Origin: Clostridia bacterium
Lineage (GTDB): Bacteria > Bacillota > Clostridia > Oscillospirales > Acutalibacteraceae
Direction of reading: 5' to 3'
Assembly: GCA_900771185.1 (NCBI GenBank)
Contig: CAAGND010000135.1
Coordinates: 1-5,200, forward strand
Length of the DNA: 5,200 nt
Shown: piece by piece, positions 1 through 4,295 of the stretch
Numbering within the stretch: position 1 is the stretch's first letter
How the letters are laid out: the number at the start of each line of letters is the position of its first letter
Notes under the pieces: model-generated
The model's input: only the letters and a program-made list of their open reading frames with translations
What the model was told of the DNA's origin: nothing
Database searches by the model: none
Translations under genes and position numbers: made by a program

Positions 1-1229
1 CCGTGAGGCGGCGCACCGTATTTGTGGAACATCAGATAGCTCTCGAACTCATCGGGGTCAAGACCCTTGGAGCGCATCTTGTTTATCTGCTCGTTATAGT
101 CGTGTATACGCTGACCGCCCGTGGTGACCTCCAGACCTCTGAACAGCAGGTCAAAGCTCAGGGTAACCTTCGGATTTTCCGGATCATCCATGGCATAGAA
201 CGGGCGTTTCTTCGTCGGATAGTGCGTAACAAAGACAAAATCACTGTTGTATTTCTCCTTGAAGAGTCTGCCTATAAGCTGCTCCTCCTCAGGCTCGAGG
301 TCATTGGGATCCTTGATGCGGCGGGAATATTCCTCGCTGACCATCTGCTTGGCGTCGCTGAAACGCACGCAGGGTATTTTATCTATCTGCGGAACCTCAA
401 CTCCCAGAAGCTCCAGCTCTTGCGAATAATCTTTTTGCAAAAGCTCCATGGCATATTTCAGATATCCTGTCTCCATCTCGATAATGTCATAGAAGCTGTC
501 GATATAGCCCATCTCAAAATCAAGGCTCGTATACTCGTTGAGATGGCGCACAGTGCTGTGTTTTTCGGCACGGAACACAGGTCCCACCTCAAACACGCGC
601 TCAAATACGCCGACCATAGCCTGTTTATAGAACTGCGGGCTTTGGGCAAGATAAGCCTTGTGCCCGAAATAGTCCATTCTGAAAACGTTCGCGCCGCCCT
701 CGGCTGACGCGGCAACGATTTTCGGCGTGTGAATTTCGGTAAAGCCGTTCTCGTGAAGGTACTCACGGAAAGCCCTCGCGAAGCCCTCCTGAAGCCTGAA
801 CTTCGCGCGCTCGGCGGGCGAACGCAGAACCGCTGTGCGGTAGTTGAGCTCGGTGTCAAGATTGGCTGTGATTTTCCCCTTATTTATAGTGACCGGCATA
901 CCCTCGGCGGGCTTTGAAAGCAGCCTGACGGCTTTAAGCGATATTTCAAAGCCGTGCGGCGCGCGCTCATCGGAATGAATACTGCCCTCAAATTCGGCGC
1001 AAGCCTCCTCACAGATTTCCTTTATATCAAACTGCGAAGTCTCCCTGCTCCACACGCACTGAAAAACGCCGTCCGCCGTGCGCACGAGAACAAAGGCGAA
1101 ATCGCCCATATCGCGTATCTTATGAACAGCTCCGTGGAATCTGACATCAGTATTATTATTGGCGTTCACCCCCTCAAACTGCGCCAATGAACAAGGCCGT
1201 GATAGTGCTTTTTCGCCTGCAAATAACAT
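1..1229 (-). CDS. aspS: Archaeal-type aspartyl-tRNA synthetase (aspartate--tRNA(Asp/Asn) ligase), 3' end beyond window
   Basis: Cytoplasmic class II aminoacyl-tRNA synthetase that charges tRNA with aspartate. The 409 residues visible start at ATG 1229-1227, 8 nt after a GGGAG ribosome binding site. Residues about 15-105 form the N-terminal OB-fold anticodon-binding part (FHGAVHKIRDMGDFAFVLVR). The catalytic domain follows: motif 1 region ENGFTEIHTPK (about 160-170), the substrate-pocket stretch YLAQSPQFYKQ (about 193-203), motif 2 FRAE (219-222) with RHLNEYTSLDFEMGYI, and FDLLFRGLEVTTGGQR (359-374). Translation leaves the window right after YGAPPH, where the family continues with motif 3 (GxGxER), so only some 20-30 residues are missing. 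RHLNEYTSLDFEM resembles archaeal AspRS rather than AsnRS. Bacterial members of this family are often non-discriminating and make Asp-tRNA(Asn) for GatCAB amidation; that specificity is inferred and cannot be read here. The gene is transcribed divergently from the Asn/Gln-rich ORF. Confidence 0.93.
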   Translation of the reverse strand, partial: MLFAGEKALSRPCSLAQFEGVNANNNTDVRFHGAVHKIRDMGDFAFVLVRTADGVFQCVWSRETSQFDIKEICEEACAEFEGSIHSDERAPHGFEISLKAVRLLSKPAEGMPVTINKGKITANLDTELNYRTAVLRSPAERAKFRLQEGFARAFREYLHENGFTEIHTPKIVAASAEGGANVFRMDYFGHKAYLAQSPQFYKQAMVGVFERVFEVGPVFRAEKHSTVRHLNEYTSLDFEMGYIDSFYDIIEMETGYLKYAMELLQKDYSQELELLGVEVPQIDKIPCVRFSDAKQMVSEEYSRRIKDPNDLEPEEEQLIGRLFKEKYNSDFVFVTHYPTKKRPFYAMDDPENPKVTLSFDLLFRGLEVTTGGQRIHDYNEQINKMRSKGLDPDEFESYLMFHKYGAPPH

Positions 1230-1270
1230 GTGCCACACTCCCTTCGGAAAGTTGATAATAAAAAATAACA

Positions 1271-1311
1271 TTAAGGCGTGCGAAGCGCCGTTGCTCCGTT
1301 GCACACCTTAA
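1271..1311 (-). promoter_or_regulatory. Leader hairpin with T-run in the aspS 5' UTR (possible attenuator)
   Basis: On the minus strand TTAAGGTGTGC pairs with GCACGCCTTAA over 11 positions, including one G-U pair, around a 19 nt loop. The sequence TGTTATTTTTTATT follows at once. This has the shape of an intrinsic terminator lying between the predicted aspS start site and its ribosome binding site. It could be an attenuator or simply a palindromic repeat placed there; no conserved T-box sequence is present. Confidence 0.45.
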
Positions 1312-1321
1312 GGATAAAGAA

Positions 1322-1350
1322 ATGATATCACAACCGTTAAAATTTGTAAA
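1322..1350 (-). promoter_or_regulatory. Sigma-A-like promoter of aspS
   Basis: On the minus strand, TTTACA (1350-1345) is followed by a 17 nt spacer and TATCAT (1327-1322). Both boxes are close to the housekeeping consensus and the spacing is ideal. The predicted start near 1315 gives a leader of about 85 nt before the aspS ATG. Confidence 0.7.
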
Positions 1351-1452
1351 TAAACAACGTAAAAAAAGTAAGCCTCTGTTAAAACAAAAATCACGTTTTA
1401 AAAAAATAAATATCTGTATAATTTGCCACACCGAGCAAAGTTATTCAGTCAG

Positions 1453-1481
1453 TTATATTTTGACCGGTGCGAGACATAATA
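1453..1481 (+). promoter_or_regulatory. Candidate sigma-G/sigma-F-type promoter of the Asn/Gln-rich ORF
   Basis: TTATA (1453-1457), a 17 nt spacer and CATAATA (1475-1481) resemble the forespore sigma-G consensus (GHATR, 17-18 nt, CATnnTA). The first -35 base does not match. The predicted start lies about 55-60 nt upstream of the ATG. A TATAAT at 1417-1422 is an alternative sigma-A -10 box but lacks a convincing -35. Confidence 0.4.
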
Positions 1482-1513
1482 AGTAACGGATTTGATGAAA
1501 ATCCAAAAAAATC

Positions 1514-1529
1514 AGCCCTAAAGAGGGCT
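1514..1529 (+). promoter_or_regulatory. Stem-loop abutting the ribosome binding site of the Asn/Gln-rich ORF
   Basis: AGCCCT (1514-1519) and AGGGCT (1524-1529) form a perfect 6 bp stem with an AAAG loop. The AGGAG ribosome binding site starts two bases later (1531-1535). The stem does not cover that site, so it may protect the 5' end or help present the site rather than block it. Confidence 0.4.
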
Positions 1530-1545
1530 CAGGAGAGTGCAAAAA

Positions 1546-1680
1546 ATGGAAAACCAGAATAATCAGAACAGAAACCAGAACCAGCAGAATCAGCAGAACA
1601 AAAATCAGCAGAACAAGAACCAGCAGAACAAGAACCAGCAGAATCAGCAGAACAGACGTCAGCAGAACAACGAGGAATAA
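1546..1680 (+). CDS. 44-residue Asn/Gln-rich low-complexity protein, function unknown
   Basis: ATG at 1546 lies 10 nt after AGGAG (1531-1535), and the ORF ends with TAA at 1678-1680, about 50 nt before a strong terminator. The product has 17 Asn, 17 Gln, 3 Arg, 3 Lys, 3 Glu and one Met, with no other hydrophobic residue, so it has no signal peptide or membrane segment and should be disordered. Residues 18-32 are three exact copies of NKNQQ, encoded by 15 nt tandem repeats; the tail is RRQQNNEE. I do not recognise a named family. The composition recalls gamma-type small acid-soluble spore proteins (Asn/Gln-rich, repeated), but no protease site characteristic of SASPs is visible. With the sigma-G-like promoter upstream, a forespore role is a reasonable but unproven idea. 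A hydrophobic ORF on the opposite strand is its shadow. Confidence 0.72.
   Translation: MENQNNQNRNQNQQNQQNKNQQNKNQQNKNQQNQQNRRQQNNEE
1597..1641 (+). repeat. 15-bp tandem repeat, three copies, inside the Asn/Gln-rich ORF
   Basis: Three in-phase 15 nt units of the type aacaagaaccagcag, each encoding NKNQQ. The second and third units are identical and the first differs at two third-codon positions. Such repeats can gain or lose units by slippage without breaking the frame. Confidence 0.85.
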
Positions 1681-1729
1681 TTCTCTCTGCGGTTCGCGCC
1701 GCTTAAGGCTCAGCCTGCAGCGGCAAAAG

Positions 1730-1770
1730 AAGCCGTGTTTCCCGGTTGTGGGAAACACGGCTTTATATCT
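1730..1770 (+). terminator. Strong intrinsic terminator, probably bidirectional, between convergent genes
   Basis: AGCCGTGTTTCCC (1731-1743) and GGGAAACACGGCT (1750-1762) form a perfect 13 bp stem, 14 bp with A1730-T1763, around a 6 nt loop. The plus-strand side ends in TTTATATCTT, serving the Asn/Gln-rich ORF. On the minus strand the stem begins about 17 nt after the dehydrogenase stop and is followed by TCTTTTG, so it can also end that transcript. Confidence 0.88.
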
Positions 1771-1779
1771 TAAAAAAAG

Positions 1780-2985
1780 TTACGGCATAAGCCTGCGGAT
1801 AACACCCATGCAGTCCTCAAGATCCATAATTTTCGGCACGGGATAGAGAGGATTGGCCTCTTTGAGCGCGCGCTGAGCGATGGTCGGAATATCGCTCTCC
1901 TGAATCTTATCAATCTTGTCGGGGATATTCATGCGGGCGTTCATGTCTCTTATCTCCTGAATAAACGCCTTTGCCTTCTCCTCATCGGACTGACCGTCCT
2001 TCGCAACTCCGGCGAACTCGCTCAGCCTTGCGAGACGCTCATAGGCGGTGTCGCCGTAATAGTCAAGAACATAGGGCAGGATAATGGCGTTCGCCAGTCC
2101 GTGCGGCACTCCGTAGAATCCGCCGAGATTGTGCGCTATCGCATGGACGTTGCCGACATAAGCCCTTGTGAAAGCAATGCCCGCGTAATGGGAAGCGAGA
2201 AGCATCTGCTCTCTGGCATGGATATCGGAACCGTTGTTATAGGCAGTTTCAAGATTTTCAAAAATCATCTTGGTCGCCTGCTCCGCCTTTGCCGAGGTCT
2301 CTTTGGTATTTGAATGACCTATGTAAGCCTCGACTGCGTGGGTAAGTGCATCCATACCTGTTGTGGAGGTGATGTGAGGCGGCAGACCGACTGTAAGCTC
2401 AGGGTCGAGCACCGCATAGCCGGGACGGAGTCTCGGATCATTGAGAGCATATTTCTCGTGGGTCTTTGTGTCGGTCACAACTGCGGCGAGCGTTGTCTCA
2501 GAGCCTGTTCCCGCTGTCGTCGGCACAGCGAAGAAGGGCGGCAGCTTCTTGATAACTTTGAGCTGACCTCTCATCTTCTGAATTGTTTTGTTAGGACGCA
2601 CAACTCTCGCTCCGGCAGCCTTGGCGCAATCCATGGGAGAGCCGCCTCCGAAAGCTATAAAGCCCTCACAGCCGTTGTCGAGATAAAGGCTGCGGACCTC
2701 CTCGATGTTGTCAATTGAGGGGTTGGGCTGAGTTTTGTCATAGACAACATAGTCTATTCCCTCGGCCTTGAGGCCCTCAAAAAGTCCGTCAAGAAGATTG
2801 AGGCTCATGAGTCCCTTATCGGTGACAATCATCATCTTTTTGAGACCCTTGCTCTTTATGACTGAGGGCAGTTCCTTGACGCTGCCGGGTCCGGAGATGA
2901 TTTTGGGCGGAGTCCAGTCGAGGAAATTGACCGCAACTCTGAACACGCCCTGATAAAGCCTATAATACATATGCTTAATTGACAT
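1780..2985 (-). CDS. Iron-containing alcohol dehydrogenase (group III)
   Basis: Complete 401-residue cytoplasmic oxidoreductase of the Fe-ADH family, normally interconverting an alcohol and an aldehyde or ketone with NAD(P)H. The N-terminal dinucleotide-binding domain carries FGGGSPMDCAKA (112-123, nucleotide phosphate loop) and PTTAGTGSE (155-163). The C-terminal helical domain carries the metal ligands D212 and H216 (GMDALTHAVEAY), H285 (AIAHNLGG) and H295 (GVPHGLANA), all present, so the enzyme should be active and bind Fe(II) or another divalent metal. Start ATG 2985-2983 follows AAAGGG with about 8 nt spacing; a second in-frame ATG five codons later has no better site. The first 25 residues extend slightly beyond the Rossmann core, as in several clostridial members. 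The substrate (ethanol, butanol, propanediol or lactaldehyde type) cannot be read from sequence. Its own promoter lies in the 83 nt gap after the upstream Cys4 gene; read-through from that gene is also possible. Confidence 0.95.
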   Translation of the reverse strand: MSIKHMYYRLYQGVFRVAVNFLDWTPPKIISGPGSVKELPSVIKSKGLKKMMIVTDKGLMSLNLLDGLFEGLKAEGIDYVVYDKTQPNPSIDNIEEVRSLYLDNGCEGFIAFGGGSPMDCAKAAGARVVRPNKTIQKMRGQLKVIKKLPPFFAVPTTAGTGSETTLAAVVTDTKTHEKYALNDPRLRPGYAVLDPELTVGLPPHITSTTGMDALTHAVEAYIGHSNTKETSAKAEQATKMIFENLETAYNNGSDIHAREQMLLASHYAGIAFTRAYVGNVHAIAHNLGGFYGVPHGLANAIILPYVLDYYGDTAYERLARLSEFAGVAKDGQSDEEKAKAFIQEIRDMNARMNIPDKIDKIQESDIPTIAQRALKEANPLYPVPKIMDLEDCMGVIRRLMP

Positions 2986-3014
2986 TCTATCACCCTTTCT
3001 TTTCGTCTGTTAAT

Positions 3015-3043
3015 ATTTTACTTTAAACTGCGGAATAAATCAA
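3015..3043 (-). promoter_or_regulatory. Sigma-A-like promoter of the alcohol dehydrogenase gene
   Basis: On the minus strand TTGATT (3043-3038), a 17 nt spacer and TAAAAT (3020-3015) form a credible housekeeping promoter about 30 nt before the dehydrogenase ATG. It suggests the gene can be transcribed independently of the Cys4 gene upstream. Confidence 0.6.
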
Positions 3044-3068
3044 CAATATTTTTCAAAAGGAGTCGCCT

Positions 3069-3287
3069 TTACAGCTCGAAGTCAGACGGGTCGAACTCCG
3101 GCAGATCCATGGGCAGTTTGGGTCTGCGCTTGAGGGGGTCATACTGAAAGCTGCGGCAGCTTGAGCTGCTCCGCATTACCCCCTTTTTGGGGCACAGCAC
3201 ACTTTTCCCGTCCGGAGACTCCGTTCCCCGCGAACAATATTCGCAGGCGGGCGGTATCTTCTTTTTGTTCAGGAGCTTTGAGTTCAT
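3069..3287 (-). CDS. 72-residue four-cysteine conserved-looking small protein, function unknown
   Basis: ATG 3287-3285 follows AAGGA with a 7 nt gap, and a TATAAT box lies about 30 nt upstream of the start. The protein begins with a basic stretch (KLLNKKK). Cysteines are at 15, 18, 32 and 44 (CEYC, VLCPKKG, SCRSF), a CX2C-X13-C-X11-C arrangement that could bind zinc or an iron-sulfur cluster. The second half, FQYDPLKRRPKLPMDLPEF, is Pro- and charge-rich and ends acidic (DPSDFEL). There is no signal peptide or membrane helix. The segmented pattern (metal-site half, then a YDPLKR-type linear motif) looks like a conserved clostridial small protein rather than chance coding, but I cannot name its family or function. 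It lies 83 nt upstream of the dehydrogenase gene on the same strand. Confidence 0.8.
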   Translation of the reverse strand: MNSKLLNKKKIPPACEYCSRGTESPDGKSVLCPKKGVMRSSSSCRSFQYDPLKRRPKLPMDLPEFDPSDFEL

Positions 3288-3315
3288 ATTATCGTCCTTC
3301 TTTTGAAAACTTTGT

Positions 3316-3344
3316 ATTATATTTAAGATTCTTCGCTGCGTTCA
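3316..3344 (-). promoter_or_regulatory. Putative promoter of the Cys4 gene overlapping an interspersed repeat
   Basis: A perfect TATAAT -10 box (3321-3316, minus strand) sits about 30 nt upstream of the Cys4 gene start. At 17 nt spacing the -35 position reads TGAACG (3344-3339), a poor match, and it falls inside the repeat copy at 3325-3347. The promoter therefore depends on its -10 box or on an activator. Confidence 0.5.
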
Positions 3345-3347
3345 GAA
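3325..3347. repeat. Single copy of the aagattcttcgctgcg repeat
   Basis: Matches 3988-4010 at 22 of 23 positions (the core aagattcttcgctgcg plus [t/c]tcagaa) in the same orientation. It is a half-element compared with the inverted pair at 3932-4015. Confidence 0.85.
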
Positions 3348-3375
3348 CGGTAGGTTTTGGGGCGGTGATTTTGGC

Positions 3376-3395
3376 GGGCGATTCGTGAATCGCCC
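3376..3395. repeat. Palindrome with 9 bp arms
   Basis: gggcgattc and gaatcgccc are perfect inverted arms separated by GT. The right half merges into the attcgtgaat repeat family, which also occurs at 3515 and 4024. Confidence 0.85.
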
Positions 3396-3400
3396 ATACG
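3381..3400. repeat. attcgtgaat repeat, copy 1
   Basis: Reads attcgtgaatcgcccatacg. It is one of three related copies in the gap, all in the same orientation. Confidence 0.8.
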
Positions 3401-3403
3401 AAT

Positions 3404-3424
3404 TGAATATAAAATTCATCGTCT
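3404..3424. repeat. tgaatataaa direct repeat, copy 1
   Basis: tgaatataaa[a/g]ttcatcgt recurs at 3631-3652 in the same orientation, with one substitution in the 18 nt core. Confidence 0.75.
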
Positions 3425-3451
3425 AATGTCTGCCATCTGATATCTGTTCGA

Positions 3452-3504
3452 CACCTCATCCGTCACGGCTACGCCGCGCCACCTTCCCCTCAAGGGGAAG
3501 GCTT
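3452..3504. repeat. Interspersed palindromic repeat with CCTTCCCCT/AGGGGAAGG hairpin
   Basis: The unit starts cacctcatccgtcacggc, contains a small CGGC-tac-GCCG hairpin (3466-3476) and ends with a perfect 9 bp stem, ccttcccct (3482-3490) and aggggaagg (3493-3501), with a 2 nt loop. From memory, near-identical units are widely scattered between genes of gut Clostridia; this could not be checked here. No T-run follows, so it is not a typical terminator. Confidence 0.7.
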
Positions 3505-3514
3505 AGAGTAAACT

Positions 3515-3535
3515 ATTCGTGAATCGTCCCTACGG
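3515..3535. repeat. attcgtgaat repeat, copy 2
   Basis: Reads attcgtgaatcgtccctacg and then g. It follows the 3452-3504 element by 10 nt. Confidence 0.8.
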
Positions 3536-3630
3536 GATTTGATGTTTTTCAGCAGGTAAACACAGTTCGCCCATACTGCCTGACATCTGATGTATAAATC
3601 GGGAGAGTGCGGAGGTTTTCCACGCCGCAG

Positions 3631-3652
3631 TGAATATAAAGTTCATCGTTCT
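3631..3652. repeat. tgaatataaa direct repeat, copy 2
   Basis: Second copy of the 3404-3424 sequence, 227 bp downstream and in the same orientation. Confidence 0.75.
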
Positions 3653-3661
3653 TCCTGAGCA

Positions 3662-3712
3662 TTTTCTTTTGGTGTGCAAAAGAAAACGCTCGCAAAAGAA
3701 AAGCACACGAGC
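3662..3712. repeat. CAAAAGAAAA repeat with competing inverted repeats
   Basis: ttttcttttg (3662-3671) is the exact inverse of caaaagaaaa at 3677-3686, and the same decamer recurs at 3693-3702. gtgtgc (3672-3677) can pair with gcacac (3703-3708), and gctcg (3688-3692) with cgagc (3708-3712). The segment can therefore adopt mutually exclusive hairpins. Confidence 0.7.
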
Positions 3713-3837
3713 CGTTCGAAGCTCGACACCCGACCGCCGCTGTGCAAACACGCACCCGGCGGCTCTTTTCACCTCGCTCGGCACATGCGCCCGCAAACCT
3801 TCGGTCAATGCGGGCTTGTGCAGACGGCTGCGCCGTC
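3708..3837. other. GC-rich stretch with four consecutive stem-loops
   Basis: Stems seen: CGAGC/GCTCG (3708-3712 with 3721-3725); GCCGC plus GTGC with GCAC plus GCGGC (3736-3763); a 7 bp stem GCCCGCA/TGCGGGC (3789-3795 with 3809-3815); and GACGGC/GCCGTC (3823-3828 with 3832-3837). It is more GC-rich than its flanks and has no believable ORF. It may be a structured RNA or a composite of palindromic repeats; the sequence does not decide between them. Confidence 0.45.
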
Positions 3838-3931
3838 CGTGCCCTCGCCGCTCTCAGTAAGTCCTGCCGTTTGCGCCGCGGCTTGTGGGAGTTGGTTCTT
3901 CCAATATAGCAGGTCAAATGTGTACAAATGA

Positions 3932-4015
3932 TGTCATTCTGAGGAACGAAGAGACGAAGAATCTTTGATAATTTCTCTGAGCTTTAAAAGATTCTTCGCT
4001 GCGCTCAGAATGACA
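3932..4015. repeat. Inverted-repeat element of about 84 bp with tgtcattctgag/ctcagaatgaca ends
   Basis: Terminal arms tgtcattctgag (3932-3943) and ctcagaatgaca (4004-4015) match perfectly over 12 bp. Inner arms cgaagaatcttt (3955-3966) and aaagattcttcg (3987-3998) match perfectly over another 12 bp, with an 11/5 nt internal loop and a 20 nt hairpin loop. It resembles a tail-to-tail pair of the unit seen singly at 3325-3347, as in REP/BIME-type repeats or a small non-autonomous element. Confidence 0.85.
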
Positions 4016-4023
4016 GACAGGCT

Positions 4024-4044
4024 ATTCGTGAATTGCCCCTACCG
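4024..4044. repeat. attcgtgaat repeat, copy 3
   Basis: Reads attcgtgaattgcccctacc and then g. It follows the 3932-4015 inverted repeat by 8 nt. Confidence 0.75.
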
Positions 4045-4056
4045 CCTAACACCTGA

Positions 4057-4150
4057 AGCCTAAAGCCTAAGCGTGAGGGCGCGTACAAAGGTACGTAACC
4101 GAGCGATTAGGTTCTCACAACGCAGCTATGTGCGTATTTTTCCGCAAAAC
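4057..4150. repeat. GTACaaagGTAC-core element, copy A (imperfect)
   Basis: Carries gcgtacaaaggtacgt (4081-4096), followed by accgag and then acgcag, in the same order as copy B at 4165-4287. The core is a small hairpin (CGTAC-aaag-GTACG). One flank reads as a tandem agcctaa (4057-4070) and pairs only weakly with the other (TTAGG/CCTAA), so this copy looks degenerate or truncated. Its exact ends are uncertain. Confidence 0.6.
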
Positions 4151-4164
4151 AAATCATTCGGTCG

Positions 4165-4287
4165 GCAGACCCGAAAAAATTGTGTGAGACAAGGCTTGCG
4201 GTTCTGACGATGAGGGAGCGTACAAAGGTACGTGACCGAAATCGGCGGGTTCGCGTAACGCAGTATCGCACAATTTTAGCGGTCTGC
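4165..4287. repeat. 123-bp palindromic element with GTACaaagGTAC core, copy B
   Basis: Outer arms gcagacc (4165-4171) and ggtctgc (4281-4287), and inner arms aaaattgtg (4176-4184) and cacaatttt (4269-4277), are perfect inverted repeats. They enclose gagggagcgtacaaaggtac and gtgaccgaaat (core hairpin around 4218-4233). The element begins 8 nt beyond the ylbJ stop codon, so a ylbJ transcript would run into this structure; it may act as a 3'-end hairpin. The structure is MITE/REP-like and encodes no protein. Confidence 0.75.
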
Positions 4288-4295
4288 ATTTTATT

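Larger units (their letters stand above)
3288..4295. other. Repeat-rich intergenic region without a credible protein gene
   Basis: About 1 kb separates the Cys4 gene from ylbJ. The ORFs that can be drawn here are short, overlap on both strands, lack ribosome binding sites and show arginine/serine/proline-rich, non-family-like translations. What the region does hold is a set of short direct and inverted repeats, itemised separately, with a GC-rich structured stretch at about 3700-3895. It reads as an accumulation site for palindromic interspersed elements. Confidence 0.75.

Noticed and set aside
458..859. 133-residue minus-strand ORF within aspS
   Set aside because: Out-of-frame shadow of the synthetase, whose family motifs read continuously in another frame.
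1..1229. Asparaginyl-tRNA synthetase
   Set aside because: Motif 2 context RHLNEYTSLDFEM and the GLEVTTGGQR region fit archaeal-type AspRS better. The call remains subject to phylogeny.
1230..1320. T-box riboswitch upstream of aspS (GGGAGTGTGGCAC looks vaguely like the T-box)
   Set aside because: The conserved AGGGTGGNACCGCG is absent, the similar bases are the ribosome binding site, and the leader is far too short for a specifier stem.
1453..1758. 101-residue minus-strand ORF with a long Leu/Val-rich stretch that resembles a membrane segment
   Set aside because: The hydrophobic run is the complement of the Asn/Gln codons of the plus-strand gene. The plus ORF has the ribosome binding site and terminator, and the minus ORF runs through the terminator hairpin.
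3061..3085. Terminator between the Cys4 gene and the dehydrogenase gene
   Set aside because: Only a weak AAAGG/CCTTT stem at the Cys4 stop with a short A/T tail; not strong enough to call.
3549..3917. Overlapping ORFs of 76-122 residues on both strands in the repeat-rich gap
   Set aside because: They run across repeats and hairpins, are Arg/Ser/Cys-rich without family motifs, and have no ribosome binding site.
3288..4295. CRISPR array
   Set aside because: The repeats differ from one another, are unevenly spaced and partly inverted; there is no regular repeat-spacer pattern and no cas gene in view.
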